DNA of 35,739 bases, from contig DRGS01000035.1 of the NCBI GenBank assembly GCA_011053245.1, positions 1 to 35,739 on the forward strand. Reading direction: 5' to 3'. Of this stretch, positions 1-6,482 are shown in pieces. The DNA is from Phycisphaerales bacterium. Lineage in GTDB: Bacteria; Planctomycetota; Phycisphaerae; Sedimentisphaerales; Anaerohalosphaeraceae. The position numbers and the translations under genes are program-made. How positions within the stretch are numbered: position 1 is the stretch's first letter; every line of letters starts with the position of its first letter. The notes beneath the pieces are model-generated. The model was not told the origin of the DNA. It was given only the letters and a program-made list of their open reading frames with translations, and searched no databases.

Positions 1-61
1 TCACCGCACAGTTCAGATCCATGCGATGGACAAGAGCAACGCTAAAACGACTTGGCATCAT
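1..61 (-). CDS. 5' end of an unidentified protein, cut by the window edge
   Basis: An open frame begins directly after the stop codon of the precorrin-2 dehydrogenase gene (TGA followed at once by ATG ATG) and runs out of the window after 20 codons. The visible residues are MMPSRFSVALVHRMDLNCAV. The tight junction suggests the same minus-strand operon. In many bacteria this dehydrogenase is followed by haem or siroheme genes such as hemA, but the visible residues do not match the usual start of glutamyl-tRNA reductase, so I give no function. It may also be a chance frame. Confidence 0.35.
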   Translation of the reverse strand, partial: MMPSRFSVALVHRMDLNCAV

Positions 62-694
62 TCACTGATAATTGGTGATTATTTCTTCGGCGTAGCGTTG
101 GAATTTTTCGGAGCCGTTTTTTTGGAAATATGCGAATGACTCATCGTCCGCGAGTTTATCGAGTATTGGTTTTCTATCGGCAGGGGGGCAAGCGGCGATA
201 ACTTTTTGCCGTGCGATCTTTAACTCATCGACGAATTGCCCGTGCTCTTCGGTGAACATCTCCTGAAGTTTTTTTCTTACATGTGCAGAATACGCAGGGC
301 TTGCCCCGTCGGTTCCTATCGCGATCTGCAGCGATCCGCGCCTGACCACAGCCGGAACATAAAAATCGCATAACTCCGGAACGTCCACGACATTGCATAT
401 AACTTTATGCTCGCGGCAGTCGGCGTAGATTTTTTTATTCAGGTCGCTGTCATTGGTAGCAGCGATAGCGATAATGACGTCGGTTAAATGATCCGGCGAA
501 TAGGCCCCTTCGATGAGTGTAAAATCCAAGCCCTTGCAATGATCGGTGAAGGCTTGCTCGGTTTGTTTGGCGACGACGGTAACGAGTGCGCCGGCTTCGA
601 CGAGTGAGCTTACTTTTCGTTTGGCAACGGCGCCAGCGCCGATGACGAGAGCCTTTCTGCCGGTGAGGTCAAGATTGATAGGATACTTTGCCAT
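62..694 (-). CDS. Precorrin-2 dehydrogenase / sirohydrochlorin ferrochelatase (CysG N-terminal / Met8p type)
   Basis: This 210-residue protein should oxidise precorrin-2 to sirohydrochlorin with NAD+ and possibly insert iron, the last steps of siroheme synthesis in the cytoplasm. Residues 13-42 form a Rossmann start with GAGAVAKRK. The stretch NVVDVPELCDFYVP puts an Asp at residue 104, the position of the catalytic Asp104 of CysG. TDGASP at 128-133 corresponds to the GG-SP motif of the family. The length fits the stand-alone form without a uroporphyrinogen methyltransferase domain. It starts at the ATG at 694, 12 bases after an unrelated small gene, and is followed directly by another open frame. 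The family assignment is firm. Whether it also chelates iron cannot be seen. Confidence 0.9.
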   Translation of the reverse strand: MAKYPINLDLTGRKALVIGAGAVAKRKVSSLVEAGALVTVVAKQTEQAFTDHCKGLDFTLIEGAYSPDHLTDVIIAIAATNDSDLNKKIYADCREHKVICNVVDVPELCDFYVPAVVRRGSLQIAIGTDGASPAYSAHVRKKLQEMFTEEHGQFVDELKIARQKVIAACPPADRKPILDKLADDESFAYFQKNGSEKFQRYAEEIITNYQ

Positions 695-706
695 AGGATA
701 GGGGGG

Positions 707-1090
707 TTAACCTTCTTCTTCATCTTCGAGATTCGGGGCCGGCGGGAGATCGGCTTTTGCCAGTGCCTTATTTATATTCTCCAGATGTTCTTCGGCGTCG
801 CGCCTGGCTTTGCAATCGGGTATCGTAGCGATCAGTCGTTCGATGTCGCCCTTTGCATCTTTGCAACCCTGCAAGAGTTCCGGCGCGGTGGCGACGAGAA
901 AAGCGTTGGCGGTAAATTCGCCAAGCGAAGGTGGGTTGTCTTTGTCGTGGGCGACGCGGCAAACGATTCCGGGTTTGCTCTTACGTTCGGCAATGATCCA
1001 TATCTTTGCGGCTTGCTTGTCCAACTTTATTACCCACGGAGCGGGTGTGTACTGAGGAGCGTCGTCTTGCTTGTCGTTGTGCTTGCCCAT
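707..1090 (-). CDS. Small hypothetical protein with a phage-type NA-x-LVATAPELL motif
   Basis: I do not recognise a function. The 127-residue protein has a polar N-terminus, a middle part with APWVIKLDKQAAKIWII, then ANAFLVATAPELLQGCKDA at about residues 61-79, a helical segment, and an acidic C-terminus ending in EDEEEG. The ANA-x-L-x-AAPELL pattern is one I associate with small phage and prophage proteins of unknown role, so a phage origin is possible, but no other phage gene is nearby. AAAGG lies five bases before the ATG at 1090. It probably shares a transcript with the downstream precorrin-2 dehydrogenase gene, though nothing links their functions. Confidence 0.7.
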   Translation of the reverse strand: MGKHNDKQDDAPQYTPAPWVIKLDKQAAKIWIIAERKSKPGIVCRVAHDKDNPPSLGEFTANAFLVATAPELLQGCKDAKGDIERLIATIPDCKARRDAEEHLENINKALAKADLPPAPNLEDEEEG

Positions 1091-1156
1091 AAAAGCCTTT
1101 GAAAACTCAAATGTTAGTCTGAGCGATCACCGTTTTTCGATGGATTGAATTCGATA

Positions 1157-1375
1157 TTACTGAACGTTTTCCGCAGTTGATATTGCATTTACGTTGTCAG
1201 CGCGAAGCCCCTTTTCGCCTTCAATGACAGTAAACTCGACGGTATCACCTTCGTTAAGCGTGCTGAGTTCTTCAACGAAGTTTGTATAGTGGACGAAAAT
1301 ATCAGTTGTTTCGTCCATGGCTATGAAACCATAACCTTTTTTTCTGTCATACCACTTAACAGTTCCCTCTGGCAT
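1157..1375 (-). CDS. Cold-shock domain protein (CspA family)
   Basis: A 72-residue single cold-shock domain that binds single-stranded RNA and DNA. It carries both nucleic-acid motifs: RNP1 as KGYGFI near residue 15 and RNP2 as DIFVHYT near residue 27. The domain is of standard length with a short Ala/Glu-rich tail. The start is the ATG at 1375 because GAGGAG lies six bases before it; the TTG two codons upstream would place the same ribosome-binding site too close. A perfect 10-bp inverted repeat sits directly upstream of that site (see the separate entry) and may control translation. The gene stands alone between an unknown gene and an HU-type gene on the same strand. Confidence 0.93.
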   Translation of the reverse strand: MPEGTVKWYDRKKGYGFIAMDETTDIFVHYTNFVEELSTLNEGDTVEFTVIEGEKGLRADNVNAISTAENVQ

Positions 1376-1387
1376 ATACAACTCCTC

Positions 1388-1430
1388 TCGATAACATTCG
1401 TGTTGAGACGGCTAAAATGCATGTTATCGA
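1388..1430 (-). promoter_or_regulatory. 10-bp inverted repeat (5' UTR hairpin candidate) directly upstream of the csp ribosome-binding site
   Basis: TCGATAACAT at 1388-1397 is perfectly mirrored by ATGTTATCGA at 1421-1430, with a 23-base loop. On the minus strand the 3' arm ends one base before the GAGGAG ribosome-binding site. A stem here could affect ribosome access with temperature, as 5' UTR structure does in known cold-shock mRNAs. It could instead be a protein operator. Seen directly; the role is inference. Confidence 0.5.
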
Positions 1431-1555
1431 CTTCACGGAGAAGTTCGTAAAACACACTTTTTCTCTTAACATCCTGTACCCAAGTTGATTACTCTCGTAC
1501 CCAGCGGTCAAAGCCTGCGTAGCGTAACACTGCATTTACTCCGGAAAACATTTTG

Positions 1556-1864
1556 TTATTCGATCTCTAAAACAGGTGCAGGTTGGGCAAGTTTTTGTTT
1601 CATCAGCCTTCCCATCTTAAACTTTACAGTTTTCTTAGATGGGACCTGTACTCGTTCGAGTGTTTTCGGATTCTGTGCCACCCTCGCAGCCCTTGTCCTC
1701 GTTTCGAACACGCCAAAATCGCGAAACTCAAGTCTGTTTTCCTTTGCGAGTTCGTCAACGACCTCGTCGAGGAAAGCCTGGACTATGCATTTTACCACGA
1801 TTCTTTTGGCTTGGGTACTTTCAGCAATTCGGTCAATGAGTTCCTTCTTTGTAATTGTTGCCAT
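1556..1864 (-). CDS. HU/IHF-family DNA-binding protein
   Basis: A 102-residue bacterial histone-like protein that bends and compacts DNA as a dimer. The N-terminal helices (ATITKKELIDRIAES) and the arm signature are clear: DFGVFETRTRAARVAQNPKT followed by VPSKKTVKFKMGRLMK. The Asn-Pro pair that intercalates at DNA kinks is present. The C-terminus extends about ten residues past the usual end (PAPVLEIE). The ATG at 1864 is chosen because AGG lies six bases before it. The ATG four codons upstream (1876) overlaps that site. It could be HU or IHF; the sequence alone does not decide. Confidence 0.93.
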   Translation of the reverse strand: MATITKKELIDRIAESTQAKRIVVKCIVQAFLDEVVDELAKENRLEFRDFGVFETRTRAARVAQNPKTLERVQVPSKKTVKFKMGRLMKQKLAQPAPVLEIE

Positions 1865-1950
1865 ATAAAACCTCATACTCTGAAAGATTATCTGTTGATC
1901 TATTACAGCAAAGGCATCCGATATTCGCCTGCTGTGTGTTACGATTTACA

Positions 1951-1978
1951 ATTTTACAGCAAAAACTATAAAATGCAA
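1951..1978 (-). promoter_or_regulatory. Possible sigma70-type promoter for the HU-family gene
   Basis: On the minus strand TTGCAT (1978-1973) and TAAAAT (1956-1951) are separated by 16 bases, about 85 bases before the HU start codon. The match is moderate and the surroundings are AT-rich, so chance is a real possibility. Confidence 0.3.
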
Positions 1979-2104
1979 GCACAAACATGCCAGAAAATAA
2001 TATTTTTTTTACACAAGGTACTATACAGTAAAGACTTCGACTCATCAAGTGAATTCCAGACGTTTTTTTGATTTTGATCGATATTTTCGATCGTGTCGAT
2101 GATA

Positions 2105-2137
2105 ATTGGGTTTGGATTGGGTTTGGATTGGGTTTGC
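2105..2137. repeat. 11-bp tandem repeat, three units
   Basis: ATTGGGTTTGG is repeated at 2105-2115 and 2116-2126 and, with one base changed (final C), at 2127-2137. Single diverged copies of the same word recur at 2216, 2610 and 2709 within the gene-free stretch. Confidence 0.9.
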
Positions 2138-2347
2138 TTTTTTTGTGGTTTTGGGGGCGTAAATTGATGTAAGTACCTCTTTTGCAAGTAGTTGCGGTGA
2201 TTCTCTGAGTTGGGAAATTGGGTTTGCTTCCCAGAAAAAGTTATTTTAAAAACACAGGATTTTCCCGTTTTTGTGGTTCTTTTGCTTCCCTGCGGCGTTG
2301 TCAGCCAGTCGTCCATCGCTCGACGTACCACTCGTACTACTTCGCTT

Positions 2348-2377
2348 CCGTCTTCGTTAAACTTCGACGTGACAGGT
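2348..2377 (+). repeat. Dispersed repeat A, copy 1
   Basis: This copy begins CCGTCTTCG and ends TTCGACGTGACAGGT. It shares the frame CCGTCTTC-N(13)-CG-N-CG-N-GACAGG with copies at 2835 and 2992, allowing small differences in the middle. Confidence 0.7.
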
Positions 2378-2442
2378 GAACGCAGGCTGGCGCCTTGCAG
2401 GAAACCAAAACTCCTCACAAAAACAGTCTGCCCTCTGGGTGA

Positions 2443-2503
2443 TTTTAGCGGTTTCTTTTTCCGGCTACTGCGTTGTACGGCGGCGGTCCAGTCCTCGACG
2501 TAC
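2443..2503 (+). repeat. Dispersed repeat B, copy 1
   Basis: A ~61-base element starting TTTTAGCGGTT and containing TACTGCGTTGTACGGC, GGTCCAGTCCTC and ACGTAC. It matches the copy at 3144-3204 with about a dozen differences. Confidence 0.7.
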
Positions 2504-2834
2504 ACCAGTACGCCTGCGGGTGGACCTTGCCTAAGCCTTGTATCCGAAAAAAGCTCCGCGCTAAAATGGTGTTTGGAGGTAGTGAAAAAATTGGCTTTGA
2601 TTGGCTTTAATTGGGTTCGTTTGGGTTCGTTTCCTTTTTGTTTTTTTGGAAAAAAAGCGTTGTAAGTCATTATAGAACGAGAGTTTATAAATGTTAAACA
2701 AGTGTTTGAATTGGGTTCGTTTTCCATAAAAAAGTTTTTTTGAATTTGCGTGTTCTCCCGAAAAAAGCGAGGGCTTTGTATCAAATTCAAAATGTTTCGT
2801 TTTGTCATTTTTTCACGTTTCTAACTACTTGAAC

Positions 2835-2866
2835 CCGTCTTCACCAAGGTTTCGACGCGACAGGCC
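2835..2866 (+). repeat. Dispersed repeat A, copy 2
   Basis: Begins CCGTCTTCACC and ends TTCGACGCGACAGGCC. It is preceded by AAC, and copy 3 is preceded by GAC, so the shared frame may begin a base or two earlier. Confidence 0.7.
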
Positions 2867-2991
2867 ACGAATTAACACGAATGTATACGAATTTTTCTTC
2901 CTACACATTACTACAATCTATCCTGATTGTTATGTAGACATTATACAAAGGTGGGTGTTGGAAGTCAAGTGAATTTTTATTTATTTTTGAC

Positions 2992-3023
2992 CCGTCTTCG
3001 CCGGAGGCTACGCCGCGACAGGT
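2992..3023 (+). repeat. Dispersed repeat A, copy 3
   Basis: Begins CCGTCTTCGCC and ends ACGCCGCGACAGGTC. It is the most GC-rich copy and may lie closest to the ancestral form. Confidence 0.7.
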
Positions 3024-3143
3024 CAGGATAACAGGATATTTAACTATTGGTTTTAACAACAACAGCAACTACAACAACGGCTAAAATTTGGATTTACAGG
3101 GATATGGAATTATTCTGGTTTTAAGGGAAGATTTTTCATATGT

Positions 3144-3204
3144 TTTTAGCGGTTATTTTGGATGATTACTGCGTTATACGGCTTCGGTCCAATCCTCAAC
3201 GTAC
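3144..3204 (+). repeat. Dispersed repeat B, copy 2
   Basis: Carries TACTGCGTTATACGGC, GGTCCAATCCTC and ACGTAC in the same order and spacing as the copy at 2443-2503. Confidence 0.7.
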
Positions 3205-3284
3205 GCCAATTCGACTATGCTCACTACAGGTAAACTTCTATTATGGCCTTTCCTTACCGCAAGTTAGGGATATACCTATTGGAA

Positions 3285-3303
3285 AATCAGGTACGTCCTG
3301 ATT
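3285..3303. promoter_or_regulatory. Inverted repeat, candidate operator of the triple-repeat protein gene
   Basis: AATCAGG-TACGT-CCTGATT is a perfect 7-bp inverted repeat. Its right arm overlaps the first two bases of the -35 box at 3302, a position typical of an operator for a dimeric regulator. The sequence is seen; the regulatory role is inferred. Confidence 0.45.
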
Positions 3304-3330
3304 GTCAAGCCGCGACCAGATTGCTATACA
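3302..3330 (+). promoter_or_regulatory. Strong sigma70-type promoter candidate for the triple-repeat secreted protein
   Basis: TTGTCA at 3302-3307 and TATACA at 3325-3330 are separated by exactly 17 bases. TGC directly before the -10 box gives an extended -10. Transcription would start near 3337 and leave a ~54-base leader before the ATG at 3391. Confidence 0.6.
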
Positions 3331-3390
3331 TCGGCTTATGGAAATAGCGTTAGTTTAGGGCATTTTAATTTTTCTGAAAGGGGAATAGCA

Positions 3391-5091
3391 ATGAAAAAGA
3401 AACTTAACTTTCTTATGGCAGCAGCCGTTTTTGCATTAATTGTAACACTCAATTCTGCCATAGCTGGCAAACGCTATGGTGAACTAAAGATGATCGAAGC
3501 GGGTATTGTGTTTTTCAATCCACAGGGTTCATCTATTATTGATAGTAGTGGAATAACATATATTACGCCTCAAGGGACATACCATGGTAATGACTTAGTG
3601 TATTCGGAAGAATATTGGGGTGAATACCCTTTGTATTTCCCGGGCAATCAGGTACTTGCTGGTGTTACAGTAACCAATCTTGGGCCTCGCTCCATTGCTA
3701 AACACACCTTGGTGACAGAAGCCTACGTCATTAACTTGGATGGCTCCAATGGAGTTCCACTGATAACTCCTCAAACACAATATATCGAGGTCGCTCTCGG
3801 AGAGACAAAGACTATTGACGCATCCTTTACGCTCCCACTGGTAGCCAAGGGTCTCAATCGCCTTGTCATAAGCCTCTATCATCACAAGAACGATAACAAT
3901 GACGCTTCGCTTGTCATGCAGAAGGAGGGGATATTCTGTCCGCCGGAGATGATCGAAGAGGCTGGGGTTGTTGCTGCCGCAGACCCTAACCAGAGCGAAG
4001 CCGTTCCGCAGTTCACTACCTACATGACAGCCAAACACTACGGCGAAAACAGGATGATGGATGCGACGATTGAGTTCGTACTTCCTTTTGGAAAGACTGT
4101 TGCAGACGAGACAGGGATAACATATTACCTCTACGGGAGCGTTTATCATGATAATGATTTAGTGTATCCTTCTCAATATTGGGGCGAGTTTCCTCTCTAT
4201 CTCCCAGGCACATCTGTTACAATAAAACTAACTGCAACTAACCTTGGTCCCCGTTCTGTAGCCAAACACACGCTGGTACGTGAATGCTATGTACTGAACA
4301 CGGACGGCTCGTATGGTGACCCACTCATGGACCCTCAAATACTGGTGTTAGAGGTCCCATCAGGTAAGACAGAGGTGATTGATGCAAGTTTCACATTGCC
4401 CCCTACCGGCAAGGACCCTCCAGGATTGAATGCCTTTCTGGTGAGCCTCTACCACCATTACAATGAGAATAACGATGCGTCACTGGTTATGCAGAAAGAA
4501 GGCATCTTCTGCCCGCCTGAAGTTATTGAGGAGGCAGGGGTTATTGGTGTTGCAGAGCAGGCTGAAACGGCGAGTATAGCCACTTCATCAGGGACAGGTA
4601 AACACTATGGCGAGTTGAATATGCTGGAGGCGGATATTGAGTTTAGCTATCCTGTGGGTACAACAGTAGCCGATGCTACGGGTTTAACCTATTACATTGG
4701 TGGTATCCCTTACCCCGGTCCAAATTGGGTCTATCCACCCGAATATTGGGGGACATATCCTTTGTATTATCCGGGTACCTCTGTTCCAATAGAACTAACA
4801 GTAACAAACCTGGGACCTCGTGCCATAGCAAAACACACCTTGGTAGCAGAGTGTTTTGTGCTAAATACTGATGGCACCAATGGACCAAACATATTGGCAC
4901 CTCAAACACAGTATATTGAAGTCGCTCTGGGTGAGACTAAGGTAATCAATGCTTCCATCGAATTGCCAATTGTACCCAAGGGCTTAAATCGTTTTGTCAT
5001 AAGTCTATACCATCATTACAATGAGAATAACGATGCGTCGCTTGTATTGCAGAAGGAAGGGATATTCTGTCCGCCGGAGGTAATTGAATAG
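3391..5091 (+). CDS. Secreted protein of three tandem ~165-residue Ig-like repeats, function unknown
   Basis: I do not recognise a named family. Residues 1-26 form a signal peptide (MKKKLNFLMAAAVFALI then a cut near SAIAG). Three homologous repeats follow at about 27-190, 215-381 and 404-566. Each has KxYGE near its start, a YWGxxPLYxPG block, VTNLGPRxxAKHTLV, a GETKxIxAS stretch like the strands of CARDB-type Ig domains, and NDASLVxQKEGIFCPPE near its end. Linkers between repeats are Ala/Glu-rich. The only Cys conserved in all three repeats lies in IFCPPE. AAAGGGG lies eight bases before the ATG. A role outside the membrane as a binding or surface protein is inferred. The TAG stop at 5089 replaces the GAG codon that continues repeats 1 and 2, and homology carries on past it, so the protein looks shortened. 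Confidence 0.88.
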   Translation: MKKKLNFLMAAAVFALIVTLNSAIAGKRYGELKMIEAGIVFFNPQGSSIIDSSGITYITPQGTYHGNDLVYSEEYWGEYPLYFPGNQVLAGVTVTNLGPRSIAKHTLVTEAYVINLDGSNGVPLITPQTQYIEVALGETKTIDASFTLPLVAKGLNRLVISLYHHKNDNNDASLVMQKEGIFCPPEMIEEAGVVAAADPNQSEAVPQFTTYMTAKHYGENRMMDATIEFVLPFGKTVADETGITYYLYGSVYHDNDLVYPSQYWGEFPLYLPGTSVTIKLTATNLGPRSVAKHTLVRECYVLNTDGSYGDPLMDPQILVLEVPSGKTEVIDASFTLPPTGKDPPGLNAFLVSLYHHYNENNDASLVMQKEGIFCPPEVIEEAGVIGVAEQAETASIATSSGTGKHYGELNMLEADIEFSYPVGTTVADATGLTYYIGGIPYPGPNWVYPPEYWGTYPLYYPGTSVPIELTVTNLGPRAIAKHTLVAECFVLNTDGTNGPNILAPQTQYIEVALGETKVINASIELPIVPKGLNRFVISLYHHYNENNDASLVLQKEGIFCPPEVIE

Positions 5092-5137
5092 GCGAAGGTT
5101 GTTGCTGCCGTAGATACACCACCACTTTCTGTATGTT

Positions 5138-5305
5138 TTACGCAGCGGATTTATGAGCTTTGAGAAACATCTTAGCCCTTCTGGTCATTTGCTGCTTAAG
5201 ACGCTCGATCTTTGCTTTGTCGGGGCTGCTTTTAGCGGATTCGGTCTTAATTCTTTTCCAGAGTTTTTCTATGTGCAGGATGGTGTTGTGGGTTGGGGCT
5301 TGACG
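5138..5305 (-). pseudogene. Leftover C-terminus of an unidentified basic coiled-coil protein
   Basis: On the minus strand a 56-codon open frame ends at TAA (5138-5140). Its best part reads ILHIEKLWKRIKTESAKSS, then KIERLKQQMTRRAKMFLKAH, a charged helical pattern typical of a real protein end. No start codon with a ribosome-binding site is visible and the frame is closed upstream at 5306. It overlaps the plus-strand remnant that follows, so at most one of the two is intact homology over the overlap. The origin is unknown. Confidence 0.4.
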
Positions 5306-5439
5306 TTATCTGGACGTGCCGGTCGGATCATCTTGGAGATAGCCATTTTGATACTCGTCAGTATAATCACATAGAGTGGGAAAGCCCGGGAGAATTGCGT
5401 GAGAAGCTGCGGGATCGTATTTTGGCAACGGTACAATGA
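5251..5439 (+). pseudogene. Decayed fragment resembling the C-terminal part of a TIR/deoxyribosyltransferase-like domain protein
   Basis: A plus-strand frame open from 5251 to the TGA at 5437 reads GLGLDVIWTCRSDHLGD, then HFDTRQYNHIEWESPGELRE and KLRDRILATV. The VIWTC...HFDTRQYNHIxWE...LREKLxxRI pattern is one I associate with nucleotide-binding proteins of the nucleoside 2-deoxyribosyltransferase/TIR-like fold, which occur in bacterial stress and defence genes. There is no start codon, the upstream part is missing, and stops interrupt the downstream frame (5437 and shortly after). It is a dead remnant, not a working gene. The family name is inference and needs a profile search. Confidence 0.4.
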
Positions 5440-5987
5440 TATGAGGTTATGTCTGCTGCCTTATAGGCAGATAAGATCGGGGGAGACCAGCGTGTATTGA
5501 TCGGGCCGGGGAATATTTGGGTAGGTGCAGATGAATTTTGGGGTTGGTTGGATGATCGCCTGCGGCCCTATTAGAGTTTTAAGAAGGCTTATAGGGCTTT
5601 CAAAAACATTAGCATTGTAAATCTTACCTTGGCGATAGTTCGGAACCGTAGTGGCGTAGAGGTTTGCATGTTTTGCTGCGGCTTATTCATTGAGTGTTGA
5701 GGGGGGAGGTTTGCGAAAGTCGTTGAGTCAGAGATCCTTCGGCTGCGCTCAGGATGACAATCCCGGCGTCTTACGTTTATACCCGATGGGTATTTTTATG
5801 ACGCGATGCCGAAATTATGAGTCTTTGCGAAGCAATTTGTCCGCGAAAAAAAGGGTATGAGGATTTTTAAGGTGTGCGATTGGTTGTCAACTCAACGAAC
5901 ACGCCTTTGGATGATCGCCTGCGGGGCTATGGCGCGTTTCCGGTGCGGTGGTCGTGTGGGAAACGATTGAAACATCTGTTGGAAATG
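5440..5987. other. Intergenic debris without a working gene
   Basis: No open frame here has a start site and gene-like composition. Stop-broken plus-strand frames read ADKIGGDQRVLIGPGNIW and similar, suggesting more decayed coding DNA. The 18-base word TTGGATGATCGCCTGCGG occurs twice (5548-5565 and 5907-5924). A small palindrome ATCCT...AGGAT at 5734-5755 sits in a sequence (GATCCTTCGGCTGCGCTCA) that I recall as a widespread intergenic word in environmental genomes. Confidence 0.5.
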
Positions 5988-6019
5988 AAAAAGGGCCGTG
6001 GATATTGCGTCCACAGCCC
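5988..6019 (-). terminator. Rho-independent terminator of the coiled-coil protein gene
   Basis: On the minus strand, 25 bases after the stop codon, GGGC-T-GTGGA pairs with TCCAC-G-GCCC around a seven-base loop (hairpin 6019-5993). Five T residues follow directly. This is the clearest terminator in the window. Confidence 0.85.
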
Positions 6020-6044
6020 AGTATACGATCGGTCCATTGCTGTT

Positions 6045-6416
6045 TTATTTTGGTTGGTTCTTTAGAACCTTATCTGAAGCCTGAATTATCTCTTTGAAGT
6101 CGGCTTGTTCGGTCTTTAGCTTCTTCTCGGCGTTTTTGCACTGCTGTGTTGCTTCGGCTCGCTTTTCGGCATCTTTGATCGCTGCGATCTCAGATTTGAC
6201 CAGATCCTCATCGCAGGAAAACGAGTACGCAAGTGCATCAAGCTCGCTCAGGAGGTTGTCGCAAAGACTTGGAACCTCGTCCAACTGGCCGCGACCTTCT
6301 TCTTCATAGCAGTCATTAAACGCTACCAGATCCCGCTCGACCTTTTCAAGAGCCTCCATGGGATCGTCACTTTGACAATAGTCCGCTTGAAGCCGATCTA
6401 ATTCTTCGTTGTCCAT
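6045..6416 (-). CDS. Small acidic coiled-coil protein, function unknown
   Basis: I do not recognise this 123-residue protein. It is almost all helix-forming, acidic in the first two thirds (NEELDRLQADYCQSDDPME) and Lys/Glu-rich at the end (KNAEKKLKTEQADFKEII), which suggests a coiled coil. It has no signal peptide or membrane segment. The ATG at 6416 is chosen because AAGGG lies seven bases before it; a TTG two codons upstream is less likely. It lies just downstream of the histone-like gene on the same strand and is closed by a strong terminator, so the two may share a transcript. A role with the histone-like protein is possible but only by position. Confidence 0.75.
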   Translation of the reverse strand: MDNEELDRLQADYCQSDDPMEALEKVERDLVAFNDCYEEEGRGQLDEVPSLCDNLLSELDALAYSFSCDEDLVKSEIAAIKDAEKRAEATQQCKNAEKKLKTEQADFKEIIQASDKVLKNQPK

Positions 6417-6429
6417 TTCCAAACCCTTC

Positions 6430-6446
6430 TGAACTCATATAGTTCA
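6430..6446 (-). promoter_or_regulatory. 6-bp inverted repeat directly upstream of the ribosome-binding site of the coiled-coil protein gene
   Basis: TGAACT-CATAT-AGTTCA is a perfect inverted repeat ending a few bases before the AAGGG site. It could be a small hairpin in the mRNA leader or an operator. The arms are short, so chance cannot be excluded. Confidence 0.3.
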
Positions 6447-6482
6447 AATTATGTTAAATTTTGACGCCGTAAATACCGCTGT

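Larger units (their letters stand above)
1877..3284. other. Gene-free, repeat-rich intergenic stretch of about 1.4 kb
   Basis: No convincing gene lies here. Long open frames on either strand are low in complexity and lack ribosome-binding sites. The stretch has long T runs, many copies of the word AATTGGGTTYG (2105, 2116, 2127, 2216, 2610, 2709), three copies of a ~31-base repeat (2348, 2835, 2992) and two copies of a ~61-base repeat (2443, 3144). Read on the minus strand, the T/G-rich words give peptides rich in NPIQTQ and NEPKRTQ. I associate these with spurious proteins annotated in Phycisphaerae genomes; this is memory, not a search. A short hairpin GATCGA-TATTT-TCGATC lies at 2076-2092. 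Confidence 0.7.

Noticed and set aside
1485..2071. Several plus-strand open frames opposite the HU-family gene
   Set aside because: The HU protein on the other strand is clear and explains the coding signal. The mirror frames have Cys/Ser/Phe-rich composition.
2210..2665. 151-codon open frame on the plus strand
   Set aside because: Built from the same dispersed repeats; no start signal and no recognisable domain.
1966..2808. 280-codon open frame on the minus strand
   Set aside because: Low-complexity peptides (NPNP, QTQ), dispersed repeats within it and no ribosome-binding site show it to be repeat DNA.
5153..5374. 73-codon plus-strand open frame after the triple-repeat gene
   Set aside because: It crosses both gene remnants in a third frame, has no ribosome-binding site and looks accidental.
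5874..6065. 63-codon plus-strand open frame
   Set aside because: It runs through the terminator hairpin of the opposite gene and has no protein-like features.
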